Shown here piece by piece: positions 18,386 through 26,287 of a DNA stretch of 64,000 bases. Source of the stretch: Bacillota bacterium (GTDB taxonomy: Bacteria > Bacillota > Clostridia > Acetivibrionales > DTU013); NCBI GenBank assembly GCA_023435305.1, contig JAEYRV010000025.1, positions 51,651-115,650 on the forward strand, read 5' to 3'. The first letter of the stretch is position 1. Every line of letters begins with the position of its first letter. The translations under genes were made by a program, and so were the position numbers. The notes below the pieces were generated by a model, which had not been told where the DNA came from, searched no databases, and was given only the letters and a program-made list of their open reading frames with translations.

Positions 18386-19720
18386 TTGGCTGAAGGTTCT
18401 ATAATATGGCAGCTGCTTCTGCAGCTTGTTTTAATACTTGTAAATGCGGTGTTTGCCTGCGCTGAGATAGCAGTGATCTCGATGAATGACGCAAAGCTTG
18501 GAAAGCTGTCGGCCGCAGGTGATAAACGTGCAATCAGGCTTGTCGGCCTTACAAGCCAGCCGGCGAGGTTTTTGGCTACAATACAGGTCGGCATCACCTT
18601 TGCCGGCTTTCTGGGCAGCGCCTTCGCCGCTGACAACTTCTCGGACAGACTCGTAAAATGGCTGCTAAAGCTTGGCGTCGGTATACCTGAGAGAACACTG
18701 GACACTATTTCAGTCATTTTGATTACTCTGATACTGTCATACTTCACACTGGTGCTGGGAGAACTGGTGCCAAAGCGAATCGCGATGAAGAATGCTGAAA
18801 AGCTCGCTCTTGCAATATCCGGCCTCATCCATTTCATATCAAAGGTCTTCGCACCACTGGTCTGGCTGCTTACTGCATCCACAAACGGTATGCTCAGGCT
18901 TTTCGGCATCGATCCCCATGCCGCAGACGATGAGATAACCGAAGAAGAGATACGCATGATGGTGGACGAGGGAAGCGAAAAAGGAGCCATCGACCCCGAA
19001 GAGAAGCTGATGATACAGAACGTTTTCGAATTTGACGACAAAACCGCACGGGAAATCATGACACACCGGACAGAGGTTTCACTGCTGTGGCTCGATGAGA
19101 GCGACGAGCAATGGGACAAGACAATAACAGAGAGCAGACATACCATTTATCCTGTGTGTAATGAAACCACGGATGATATAGTTGGAATTCTAAATGCCAA
19201 ATACTATTTCCGTATCAAGGATAAAACCAGAGAAAACATTCTGAAGCATGCAGTCAAACCGCCATATTTCGTTCCTGAAACCGTGAAGGCGGATGTACTT
19301 TTCCGCAATATGAAAAAGAGCAGACAGCATTTTGCCGTCGTTCTCGATGAATTCGGAGGCATGAACGGCATAATCACAATAAGCGATCTTCTGGAAGAGT
19401 TGGTAGGAGATCTTGAGGACGATGTGACTACCCCTGCAGAGCCTGTTCCTATAGAACGCGTGGATTCACATACGTGGAAGGTGCTTGGAAGCGCTCCTCT
19501 GGACGAGGTCTCAACACAGGTCGGTGTCATTTTACCCGAGGATGAATACGACACCTTCGGCGGCTTTGTATTCGGAATGCTCGGATATGTTCCGGATGAC
19601 GGAAGCACACCCGAGCTTGAGATCCTGGATCTGAGCATTAAGGTATTGAAAATAAAGGACCACCAGATCGAGAAAGCCGCAGTTTACCGCATGCAGAGTC
19701 AGGACAAAGAAGAAGCCTAG
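18386..19720 (+). CDS. HlyC/CorC (CNNM plus CBS) family transporter-like protein
   Basis: About 444 residues. An N-terminal CNNM/DUF21 membrane domain (three to four segments, with TLVLGELVPKRIA) is followed by two CBS domains (about 205-330; MTHRTEVSLLWLDESDEQ, FAVVLDEFGGMNGIITISDLLEELVG) and the C-terminal CorC_HlyC domain. Bacterial members are linked to Mg2+ or Co2+ export; despite the name they are not proven haemolysins. GGGAGG ends at 18376, so the TTG at 18386 (9 bases away) suits it better than the TTG at 18380 (3 bases). The stop codon lies at the edge of an 18-base tandem repeat. The gene faces trpC. Confidence 0.88.
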   Translation: MAEGSIIWQLLLQLVLILVNAVFACAEIAVISMNDAKLGKLSAAGDKRAIRLVGLTSQPARFLATIQVGITFAGFLGSAFAADNFSDRLVKWLLKLGVGIPERTLDTISVILITLILSYFTLVLGELVPKRIAMKNAEKLALAISGLIHFISKVFAPLVWLLTASTNGMLRLFGIDPHAADDEITEEEIRMMVDEGSEKGAIDPEEKLMIQNVFEFDDKTAREIMTHRTEVSLLWLDESDEQWDKTITESRHTIYPVCNETTDDIVGILNAKYYFRIKDKTRENILKHAVKPPYFVPETVKADVLFRNMKKSRQHFAVVLDEFGGMNGIITISDLLEELVGDLEDDVTTPAEPVPIERVDSHTWKVLGSAPLDEVSTQVGVILPEDEYDTFGGFVFGMLGYVPDDGSTPELEILDLSIKVLKIKDHQIEKAAVYRMQSQDKEEA

Positions 19721-19721
19721 T

Positions 19722-19879
19722 AGTTCTGCATATCCTAGTAGTTCTGCATATCTTAATAGTTCTGCATATCCTAGTAGTTCTGCATATCTTAATAGTTCTG
19801 CATATCCTAGTAGTTCTGCATATCTTAATAGTTCTGCATATCTTAATAGTTCTGCATATCTTTGTAGTTCTGCATATGA
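19722..19879. repeat. Tandem repeat, nine 18-base units between convergent genes
   Basis: Nine units of AGTTCTGCATATCYTARTAG spaced at exactly 18 bases (first at 19722, then 19740, 19758 and so on). The array begins right after the CorC-like stop and runs into the 3' end of trpC, whose last ten residues (MQNYKDMQNY) are encoded by the two rightmost units. On the trpC strand each further unit reads ATG CAG AAC TAY TAR, a four-codon mini reading frame. Confidence 0.93.
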
Positions 19880-20583
19880 GCTGATGGGCATGCAGAAAGG
19901 CTCCTGTACATGTCTGCGGCATCATCAGCCATCAATATCGACGTTCCGACCAAAACGGCATGGACACCAGCTTTTGCCGCTTGCATAATGTCCTCCCGGC
20001 ACGATATCGAGCTCTCACTCAATATAAGCGCTCCGGATTTTACACAAGGCGCCAGCCGCTCTGTAACACCGACATTACCACAATCAGTTTCAAATATTCC
20101 TATATCTCTGTTGTTAATACCTATGAAGGTCAACCCTTGCTGGTCAGCAAACTCGATCTCTTCCATGCTATGTGTTTCCACAAGAGGTTCAAGCTCCAGC
20201 TGGCGGGCATATTCCGCCAGCTGGACCAGTTGCGCTTTCTCAAGCATCGAGGATATCAGCAGTACCGCTGATGCACCATTTTCGGCGCTTTCCTTGAGCA
20301 TATCACGATTTGTTATGAAGTCCTTGCGCAGCACTGGAACCTTTACACGTCCAGCAATCCGGCGCAGGAGTTCCGTAGACCCTCCGAAGTGATCAGCCTC
20401 TGTGACCACAGAGATCGCAGGCGCTCCGGCACTTTCAAGCTCGGCCGCCAGCAGGACGGGGTCCCTTCCTCTGATAAGGTCCCCCTCTCCGGGCGACTTG
20501 CATTTTATGTCAGGTATGACTGGGATCGTACCACCTTTGAAAATTTTCCACAGTGCTTGGCTGCATTTTGTATATTCAGGCAT
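19843..20583 (-). CDS. trpC: Indole-3-glycerol phosphate synthase
   Basis: TrpC closes the indole ring in tryptophan synthesis. The 246-residue protein is a TIM barrel with LRKDFI (general acid lysine), VETHS, INNRD, LSESSIS and HAVLVGTSIL. One oddity: the first strand reads IPDIKCKSP where the family has EIKRASP, so the usual catalytic Glu before the Lys is Asp. I use the ATG at 20583 because GGAGAAGG lies 3 bases upstream, in the gap after trpD. The C-terminal MQNYKDMQNY comes from the tandem repeat and is not part of the fold. Confidence 0.88.
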   Translation of the reverse strand: MPEYTKCSQALWKIFKGGTIPVIPDIKCKSPGEGDLIRGRDPVLLAAELESAGAPAISVVTEADHFGGSTELLRRIAGRVKVPVLRKDFITNRDMLKESAENGASAVLLISSMLEKAQLVQLAEYARQLELEPLVETHSMEEIEFADQQGLTFIGINNRDIGIFETDCGNVGVTERLAPCVKSGALILSESSISCREDIMQAAKAGVHAVLVGTSILMADDAADMYRSLSACPSAHMQNYKDMQNY

Positions 20584-20596
20584 ATACCTTCTCCAT

Positions 20597-21637
20597 TCAC
20601 GCCATTTTTTCCGACAGAGCAAAATCATGTGATGCTTCGATCAGCTGTTCGAGCTTCTTATTTGCCGCCCCGCTGTCAATAAGCTCGCCGGCTAGCCTGA
20701 TACCATCCATGAAGGAGTCGGCTCTCCCGCCAATCATGAGCGCCCCGGCTGAGTTGAGCACTACGGCATTGCGCCTTGGTCCCCTGTCGCGGCCCGAGAA
20801 TACGCCCCGTATCATATCGGCATTTTCCTGCGGTGTTCCGGTTGCGATTTCTGAAATCGAACACCTTTGCAGGCCGAAATCTTCAGGCTTGATTTCATAC
20901 CTTGCCACCACGCCATTATTTAACTCATTGATTATTGTGCTTCCTATCAGAGATATTTCATCAAGACCATCTGCTCCGTGCACAAAGAGAGCCCTTTTAT
21001 AGCCTATCGATGCAGCTACCTCAGTCACCGTATCCAGCAACTCTTTCTTATAAACACCCATAACATGCCTGGATGCCTTTGAAGGATTGATCAACGGACC
21101 TATTATCGTATAGAATATGGTCTTGATTCCAAGGTCTTTTTCAGGCGGCAGCACCTTGCACATAACAGGGTGGAACAGCGGTGCGTAAAGAAATGCAATA
21201 CCTATGTTTTCAATCAGCTTCTCCACTCCGGCCGGATCCTGATCGATTTTCACACCAAGTGCCTCCAGGACATCAGCACTGCCTGACAGGCTCGAAATGG
21301 AACGGCTTCCGTGCTTGGCCACAGGAATGCCTGAAGCCGCCGCCACAAAAGCCGTGGCAGTCGAAATATTGAAGGTGCTGAGCCCTCCCCCTGTGCCACA
21401 GGTGTCCATCAGTTCCTCATCGACCAACGGATTGATCCTGATGCAATTGTCCCTCATTGCCTGGGCAATAGCTGTGATTTCCGACAAAGTCGGACCCTTC
21501 ATCAGCAGTGCTACCTGAAAGCCTGTTATCTGTGCTTCTGTCATTTCGTCATTCCTTATCGCCGCTATGAGGTCTGAAATTTCCTCCGCTGTAAGGTCCT
21601 GCTTGTTTGTCAGCTTTCCTAAAATGTTTCTGATCAT
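20597..21637 (-). CDS. trpD: Anthranilate phosphoribosyltransferase
   Basis: TrpD joins anthranilate to PRPP. The 346-residue protein shows the family elements in order: N-terminal helical domain, DTCGTGGGLSTFNIST (phosphate loop), KHGSRSISSLSGSADVLEALG, FLYAPLFHPVMCKVLPPEKDLGIKTIFYTIIGPLINPSKASRHVMGVY and HGADGLDEISLIG, all cited here only by their presence. The ATG at 21637 has AGAGGAGAG upstream; the open frame extends 21 bases further without a better start. It lies between the AT-rich repeat that follows trpA and trpC, and no glutamine amidotransferase (trpG) domain is fused. Confidence 0.95.
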   Translation of the reverse strand: MIRNILGKLTNKQDLTAEEISDLIAAIRNDEMTEAQITGFQVALLMKGPTLSEITAIAQAMRDNCIRINPLVDEELMDTCGTGGGLSTFNISTATAFVAAASGIPVAKHGSRSISSLSGSADVLEALGVKIDQDPAGVEKLIENIGIAFLYAPLFHPVMCKVLPPEKDLGIKTIFYTIIGPLINPSKASRHVMGVYKKELLDTVTEVAASIGYKRALFVHGADGLDEISLIGSTIINELNNGVVARYEIKPEDFGLQRCSISEIATGTPQENADMIRGVFSGRDRGPRRNAVVLNSAGALMIGGRADSFMDGIRLAGELIDSGAANKKLEQLIEASHDFALSEKMA

Positions 21638-21674
21638 ACTCATCTCTCCTCTTCTCATCTAATTTGTTGCTATT

Positions 21675-21850
21675 TTGATATTGCATTTTTTTATGCTTTT
21701 TAATAACGCTTTCTTAATATTGCTTTCTAATAACGCTTTATTAATATTGCTTTTTAATATTGCTTTTTAATATTGCTTTTTGATATTGCATTTTAATATT
21801 GCTTTTTAATATTACTTTTTAATATTGCTTTTTGACAACGCTTTCTTTAT
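21675..21850. repeat. AT-rich tandem repeat between trpA and trpD
   Basis: About a dozen degenerate copies of AATATTGCTTTTT (13 bases) with variants carrying AATAACGC fill nearly the whole gap between trpA and trpD. The array begins some 20 bases after the trpA stop. No reading frame or terminator stands out. Confidence 0.85.
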
Positions 21851-21868
21851 CCTGCTTTTAAGATGTTT

Positions 21869-22642
21869 CTATTCTGACACCGCTTTCTTTATTGCCCTAA
21901 CGTACTCGTCAACATGCGGTATACATTCCGAGCCAAGTTTACCGACTATATCGACGATAGCGCTGCCAATGATGACTCCGTCCGCATATGCTGCTACCTT
22001 TGCCGCCTGAGCTGCCGTTGATATACCGAAGCCAACTGCACATGGGATGTCCTTGACCTTTTTGATCGATTTTATCATTGTCTCAGCATCGCTGCGTATT
22101 TCCTGTCTTATTCCAGTAACTCCGGTTGAAGATACACAGTAGACAAAGCCCTCTGCCCGCTCTGCAATCATACGTATCCTGTCACCGGATGTAGGCGCGA
22201 CCATCGATATAAGTACAACTCCATATTTCTCACATAGAGGCAGCAGCTCTTCCCGCTCTTCAAAAGGCAGGTCCGGCACAATGATCGCGTCGGCCCCGCA
22301 GGTTTTACAGTTTGAAATAAATTTGTCAGTACCATATGAGAAAACCGGGTTCATGTATGTCATGAACGCAATTGGCACATCACAGGAAATGCGGATACGC
22401 TTTAACATCGAAAATATCCCATCCGTTGTTGTTCCCGCTTCAAGAGCTCTCTGATCGGCCGCCTGTATGACAGGCCCTTCAGCTACAGGATCTGAAAATG
22501 GAATACCCAGCTCTATCAGATCCGCTCCCGCCTCGGCCATTTTATACACTAATTGTTCCGTGAACTCCAGTGAAGGATCCCCCGCCGTAATGAATGGTAT
22601 AAATGCCTTGCCTCCCGAAAATACCTTATCAAGTCTACTCAT
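21869..22642 (-). CDS. trpA: Tryptophan synthase alpha chain
   Basis: The alpha subunit cleaves indole-3-glycerol phosphate and feeds indole to TrpB. The 257-residue barrel has the catalytic Glu in DLIELGIPFSDPVAEGPVIQ, the Asp in VPDLPFEE, and the phosphate site near GVTGIR and GFGIS. The ATG at 22642 overlaps the trpB stop (ATGAGTAG), with GGGGGTGG upstream, so expression is coupled to trpB. The order trpB before trpA is common in coupled pairs. Confidence 0.95.
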   Translation of the reverse strand: MSRLDKVFSGGKAFIPFITAGDPSLEFTEQLVYKMAEAGADLIELGIPFSDPVAEGPVIQAADQRALEAGTTTDGIFSMLKRIRISCDVPIAFMTYMNPVFSYGTDKFISNCKTCGADAIIVPDLPFEEREELLPLCEKYGVVLISMVAPTSGDRIRMIAERAEGFVYCVSSTGVTGIRQEIRSDAETMIKSIKKVKDIPCAVGFGISTAAQAAKVAAYADGVIIGSAIVDIVGKLGSECIPHVDEYVRAIKKAVSE

Positions 22643-23819
22643 GTATATCCACCCCCCTGTACCTGGCAATGGCAGCCACATCCTTGTCACCCCTGCCTGA
22701 AATGCATATGACCATTATCTGGTCCCTTCCCATGCAAGGTGCGAGTTTCCTGGCGTATGCCACGGCATGAGAGCTTTCTATAGCAGGGATGATACCTTCC
22801 ATGCGTGACAGGTACTCAAAGGCAGCTACTGCTTCATCATCTGTGACCGGTACATATTCCGCCCTTCCGATGTCCCGAAGATTGGCATGTTCAGGGCCTA
22901 CACCGGGATAATCAAGGCCTGCCGAGATCGAATATACAGGCGCTATCTGTCCGTATTCATCCTGACAGAAGTATGACTTCATCCCATGAAATATACCCGG
23001 TTTCCCGACTGTCATGGTTGCTGCCGTCTTGTCCGTATCGGCTCCAAGCCCTGCTGCCTCGCAGCCTATCAGACGGACTTCTTTGTCATTAATAAATTCG
23101 TAAAACAGCCCCATAGCGTTACTGCCTCCGCCTACACAGGCAAGCAATGCATCCGGCAGCCTTCCTTCGACAGCAATCATCTGTTTTTTCACTTCACGGC
23201 CAATGATGCTCTGGAAATCCCTCACTATCACAGGGAACGGATGAGGTCCCATTACAGAGCCCAGAACGTAATGGGTGTCCGTGATGCGGCGCGTCCATTC
23301 CCGCATGGTCTCATTGACAGCATCCTTGAGTGTCTGTGTTCCGGTCGTCACCGAGTGTACCTTCGCTCCAAGCAGCTCCATTCGGTAAACATTTAGTGCC
23401 TGACGTTTCGTATCCTCCAGGCCCATGAATATTTCACACTTCAGGCCCAATAAAGCCGCGGCTGTTGCCGTAGCGACGCCGTGCTGTCCTGCGCCGGTCT
23501 CGGCGATCACACGGGTCTTCCCCATTTTTTTTGCCAGCAGTACCTGCCCTAGTACATTGTTGATTTTGTGGGAGCCTGTATGGTTCAGGTCTTCTCTTTT
23601 CAGATATATCCTGGCCCCTCCAAGATCCTTTGTCATTTTCTCTGCAAAGTAAAGCAAGGAAGGCCTGCCTGCGTAATCTCCCAGCAGCCTGTCAAGCTCA
23701 TCTGCAAAGTGGGGATCATTTTTATAGTGATTATAGGCCTCTTCCAGTTCAATAACAGCATTCATCAGTGTTTCAGGAACATACTGCCCCCCATGTACCC
23801 CAAACCTGCCCTTTGACAA
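22635..23819 (-). CDS. trpB: Tryptophan synthase beta chain
   Basis: TrpB condenses indole and serine to tryptophan with PLP. The 394-residue protein carries KREDLNHTGSHKINN (the PLP lysine is in HTGSHKINN), GAGQHGVATATAAA, CVGGGSNAMG (phosphate cup) and the C-terminal ISGRGDKD. This is the TrpB1 type that pairs with TrpA. The frame opens with TTG at 23828 directly against GGAGGAGG; the TTG at 23819, 9 bases from that site, gives the usual start MSKGRFGVHGGQ, so I prefer it. It is the first gene behind the Trp T-box. Confidence 0.95.
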   Translation of the reverse strand: MSKGRFGVHGGQYVPETLMNAVIELEEAYNHYKNDPHFADELDRLLGDYAGRPSLLYFAEKMTKDLGGARIYLKREDLNHTGSHKINNVLGQVLLAKKMGKTRVIAETGAGQHGVATATAAALLGLKCEIFMGLEDTKRQALNVYRMELLGAKVHSVTTGTQTLKDAVNETMREWTRRITDTHYVLGSVMGPHPFPVIVRDFQSIIGREVKKQMIAVEGRLPDALLACVGGGSNAMGLFYEFINDKEVRLIGCEAAGLGADTDKTAATMTVGKPGIFHGMKSYFCQDEYGQIAPVYSISAGLDYPGVGPEHANLRDIGRAEYVPVTDDEAVAAFEYLSRMEGIIPAIESSHAVAYARKLAPCMGRDQIMVICISGRGDKDVAAIARYRGVDIHE

Positions 23820-23835
23820 TTTGCTCAACCTCCTC

Positions 23836-24345
23836 CGAATAAAATAAAAAAGCCTTTATCCCCACGAAAGGGACAAAAGCTTATGCTTCTGCGGTACCAC
23901 CCAAATTGGCGAAAAATCGCCCGCTCAAAATGTATACTGATATATACATCCCACTGATAACGGGCGGGATACCCGTAAACTCCTACTCTCTGCCGATTGA
24001 CCATCCGATTGACCTTCTAATCGACCTTCCGATTGGCCTTCCAGTTGACCTTTCGATTGACCTTCCAGTTGACCTTCCGATTGGTCTTCCAGTCGACCTT
24101 CCGAACATCAAACGACTCGATATCAAGAAACTTGACTTCTAACAAATCGTCGTTGTGCTTCGGACGCCATTAGGTTTACCATTGAGATTTCGGGTTTACC
24201 TCGCAAGTCCATTCAGAACGACCGCTGCAACCGCATTTCCACCATTTCCGGCAGTTCCTGGGCATCTGAACCATTTGCCTGGCGCCGGGCGGCTCTCTTT
24301 GTACAGCCTGTCAAACCTACTTCTCTTGCTCATCGGTTTCACTGT
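23836..24345 (-). promoter_or_regulatory. Tryptophan T-box leader (specifier UGG) with tandem-repeat insertion
   Basis: Leftward leader with stem I elements GAGAAGTAGG and AAAGAGAGCC, the specifier region CTGAATGGACTTG (GAA-TGG-A, so Trp), AGAGTAGGAG and CCCGTTATC before the antiterminator, the invariant GGGTGGTACCGC (about 23899-23888), and a terminator stem with TTTTTTATTTT ending near 23846. Uncharged tRNA-Trp would open trpBADC. Between stem I and the antiterminator the leader holds about 120 extra bases of 12-base repeats, which makes it about 500 bases long, well over the usual 200-300. Confidence 0.95.
23995..24112. repeat. 12-base tandem repeat inside the Trp T-box
   Basis: About ten units of GGAAGGTCAACT/GGAAGGTCAATC (read on the leftward strand) lie in tandem between stem I and the stem III region of the T-box. 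Pairs of units alternate CGACT/CAATC endings, so a 24-base higher-order unit is also visible. Confidence 0.9.
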
Positions 24346-24352
24346 TTGTTAA

Positions 24353-24382
24353 ATATTAACACGTCATCACGGCATATGTCAA
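24353..24382 (-). promoter_or_regulatory. Promoter of the trp T-box operon
   Basis: Leftward TTGACA (24382-24377), 18-base spacer, TAATAT (24358-24353). The transcript would begin just before T-box stem I. Confidence 0.65.
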
Positions 24383-24618
24383 TATCTATTTATGCCACAC
24401 CTTTACCTGCAGGTACCCAACATCCGCGCAGGATGCCCGCGAGTGCGGGCGGTGCGTGAGCGTGAGGTAAGTGGGCTACGGGCGGTGCGGCTGTAAGTGG
24501 GGTGCGTGGAGTGGGGTGCGGTGTACAAAATTATCATTTGTGCAATAAAATCAAACTTTCATTAAAAATCATCTATAAATAACCCACATAATGCAAGCAT
24601 CCTACTTTAATTTACTGA
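24383..24618. other. Non-coding gap, GC-rich simple sequence
   Basis: The left part is rich in GTGCG/GTGGG words (about 24440-24530) and the right part is AT-rich. It includes GTACAAAATTATCATTTGTGC, a short palindrome-like stretch that recalls the TGCACAAAAAT words of the 55-kb repeats. I see no gene and no defined RNA. Confidence 0.5.
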
Positions 24619-24742
24619 GTGGACCGAATTTCAAGTAGAGTCCTACTAAGTTAACCATAATCGGGAGTTACATACTGTTATTTAACCCAAAGATAGCCTT
24701 TCATCAATAAAAGTAGGACTGTACTTGAAAAATGGACCACTT
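24619..24742. repeat. MITE-like element with 29-base terminal inverted repeats
   Basis: The left end (24619-24647) starts AGTGGACCGAATTTCAAGTA and the right end (24714-24742) is its inverted copy with few changes. Between them are 66 bases without a reading frame. A third copy of the end lies alone at 24754-24782. Ends of this kind with an internal CAAGTA...AGTCC pattern resemble insertion sequence termini; no transposase is present. Confidence 0.65.
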
Positions 24743-24800
24743 GTCTTATCTGAGTGGACCGAATTTCAAGTACAGTCCTACCTTGTTTACATAAGCAGGG

Positions 24801-24960
24801 ATTCATGCCTACTATCCTGACTATACGCACCTCGCTCCACTTTCATGCCTACTATCCTGACTATACGCACCTCACTCCACTTTCATGCCTACTATTCCGA
24901 CTATGTGCACCTGCTCCACCTTCATACCTACTACTCTGACTATGCGAACCTCGCTCCTCC
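24801..24960. repeat. Tandem repeat, four units of about 40 bases, upstream of trxB
   Basis: Four units beginning TTCATGCCTACTATCCTGAC and ending CACCTCGCTCCAC follow each other; the first two differ at one position, the last two have drifted. The array ends about 80 bases before the trxB start and may hold part of its promoter region. Confidence 0.85.
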
Positions 24961-25041
24961 TTTGTACATATTATGAAAGTTACCAAAAATAAAAAGTTGG
25001 GTATAGTAATAGTGGTTACATTAATGAAAGGACGCTTGTAT

Positions 25042-25947
25042 ATGCATGATGTTATTATAATCGGCGGAGGGCCGGCCGGCTATACCGCCGCGCTTTACAG
25101 TGCCAGAGCCGGGCTGGATACGCTGGTGCTGGAAAAACTTACTGCGGGAGGACAAATGGCCACAACGGCTGCAATGGAAAATTATCCAGGCTTTGAAGAA
25201 CCCATCAGCGGATCCGATCTGGCTCTCAGAATGGAGAGGCAGGCACGCAGATTTGGTGCTGTGGTCATGTTTGACTCTGTGACAGCTATGTCCCTCGATG
25301 GAAATATAAAGGTCGTTAAAACAGAAAATAACTCTCATCAATGTAAATCAGTCATCCTTTGCATGGGTGCATCTCCAAAGACTCTGGGCCTTCCAAAGGA
25401 AGATCTGTTCAGAGGCTCTGGTGTCTCGTACTGCGCAGTATGCGATGGTGCATTATTCAAAGGCCGCACAGTCGTAGTCGCAGGAGGGGGAGATACTGCG
25501 GCAGAGGACGCGCTGTATCTATCCAGATTTTGCCCCAAGGTTTATCTTGTGCACCGCAGGGATAAGCTGCGTGCTTCGAAAAGCCTCCAGAGAGAATTGT
25601 TTAATAACAATAAAATAGAATTTCTATGGAATTCAGTCATTGATGAGATCATCGGACAATTTGGTGTCGACGGCATCAAAGTCCGTGATCTGAATACGAA
25701 CAAAACAACAGACCTTGAAGCAGAAGGGCTGTTTGTTGCAATCGGTACAACTCCCAACTCCTCTCTTGTAGATGGAAAGATAATTCTTGATGATGCTGGC
25801 TATATATTAACAGACAATAAAATGCAGACCAATATTCCTGGAGTGTATGCTGCCGGAGATATACGAAGCAAGTATCTTCGTCAGGTCATCACGGCTGCAT
25901 CCGATGGTGCCATCGCCGCTTACTCTGCCGAACAGTACATTACATGA
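25042..25947 (+). CDS. trxB: Thioredoxin reductase
   Basis: The flavoenzyme passes electrons from NADPH to thioredoxin. The 301-residue protein has the FAD site GGGPAGYTAAL at 8-18, the redox pair Cys131/Cys134 in SYCAVCDGALF, the NADPH loop GGGDTAAEDAL and the C-terminal FAD motif VYAAGDIRSKYLRQV. The frame extends upstream to 24973, but the ATG at 25042 gives the family N-terminus MHDVIIIGGG, with AAAGGA about 11 bases upstream. No thioredoxin gene is adjacent. The gene is followed by a 40-base tandem repeat and faces zwf. Confidence 0.94.
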   Translation: MHDVIIIGGGPAGYTAALYSARAGLDTLVLEKLTAGGQMATTAAMENYPGFEEPISGSDLALRMERQARRFGAVVMFDSVTAMSLDGNIKVVKTENNSHQCKSVILCMGASPKTLGLPKEDLFRGSGVSYCAVCDGALFKGRTVVVAGGGDTAAEDALYLSRFCPKVYLVHRRDKLRASKSLQRELFNNNKIEFLWNSVIDEIIGQFGVDGIKVRDLNTNKTTDLEAEGLFVAIGTTPNSSLVDGKIILDDAGYILTDNKMQTNIPGVYAAGDIRSKYLRQVITAASDGAIAAYSAEQYIT

Positions 25948-25960
25948 CACGCCACTCATA

Positions 25961-26240
25961 AGCAGATCGGCACCCATAACTAGGCGTTTCCGGTATAAGG
26001 AGCAGATCGGCACCCACATCAAGGTTTTTCAATCCTAAGGAGCAGATCGGCACCCACAACAAGGCGTTTCCGGTATAAGGAGCAGATCGGCGCCCACAAC
26101 AAGGTTTTTCAATCCTAAGGAGCAGATCGGCACCCACATCAAGGTTTTTCAATCCTAAGGAGCAGATCAGCGCCCACAACAAGGTTTTTCAATCCTAAGG
26201 AGCAGATTGGTACCCGCCGCGAGGCGTTTTCGGCCTGAAG
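25961..26240. repeat. Tandem repeat, seven exact 40-base periods between trxB and zwf
   Basis: Units start AGCAGATCGG at 25961, 26001, 26041, 26081, 26121, 26161 and 26201, exactly 40 bases apart. Two versions of the second half alternate: AAGGCGTTTCCGGTATAAGG and AAGGTTTTTCAATCCTAAGG. The array starts 13 bases after the trxB stop and ends 47 bases before the zwf stop. The units differ by point changes only. Confidence 0.95.
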
Positions 26241-26287
26241 TGCTAAAAATCGTATGCATGTAAGGCTGGAGTCCGTTATTCGCTTCG

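Noticed and set aside
19532..19925. Leftward reading frames made of RYAELL or CRTIKI repeats
   Set aside because: They are translations of the 18-base tandem repeat in frames without a ribosome site and overlap trpC and the CorC-like gene.
18053..26240. CRISPR array at one of the tandem repeats
   Set aside because: Units are contiguous without unique spacers, and no cas gene is present in the window.
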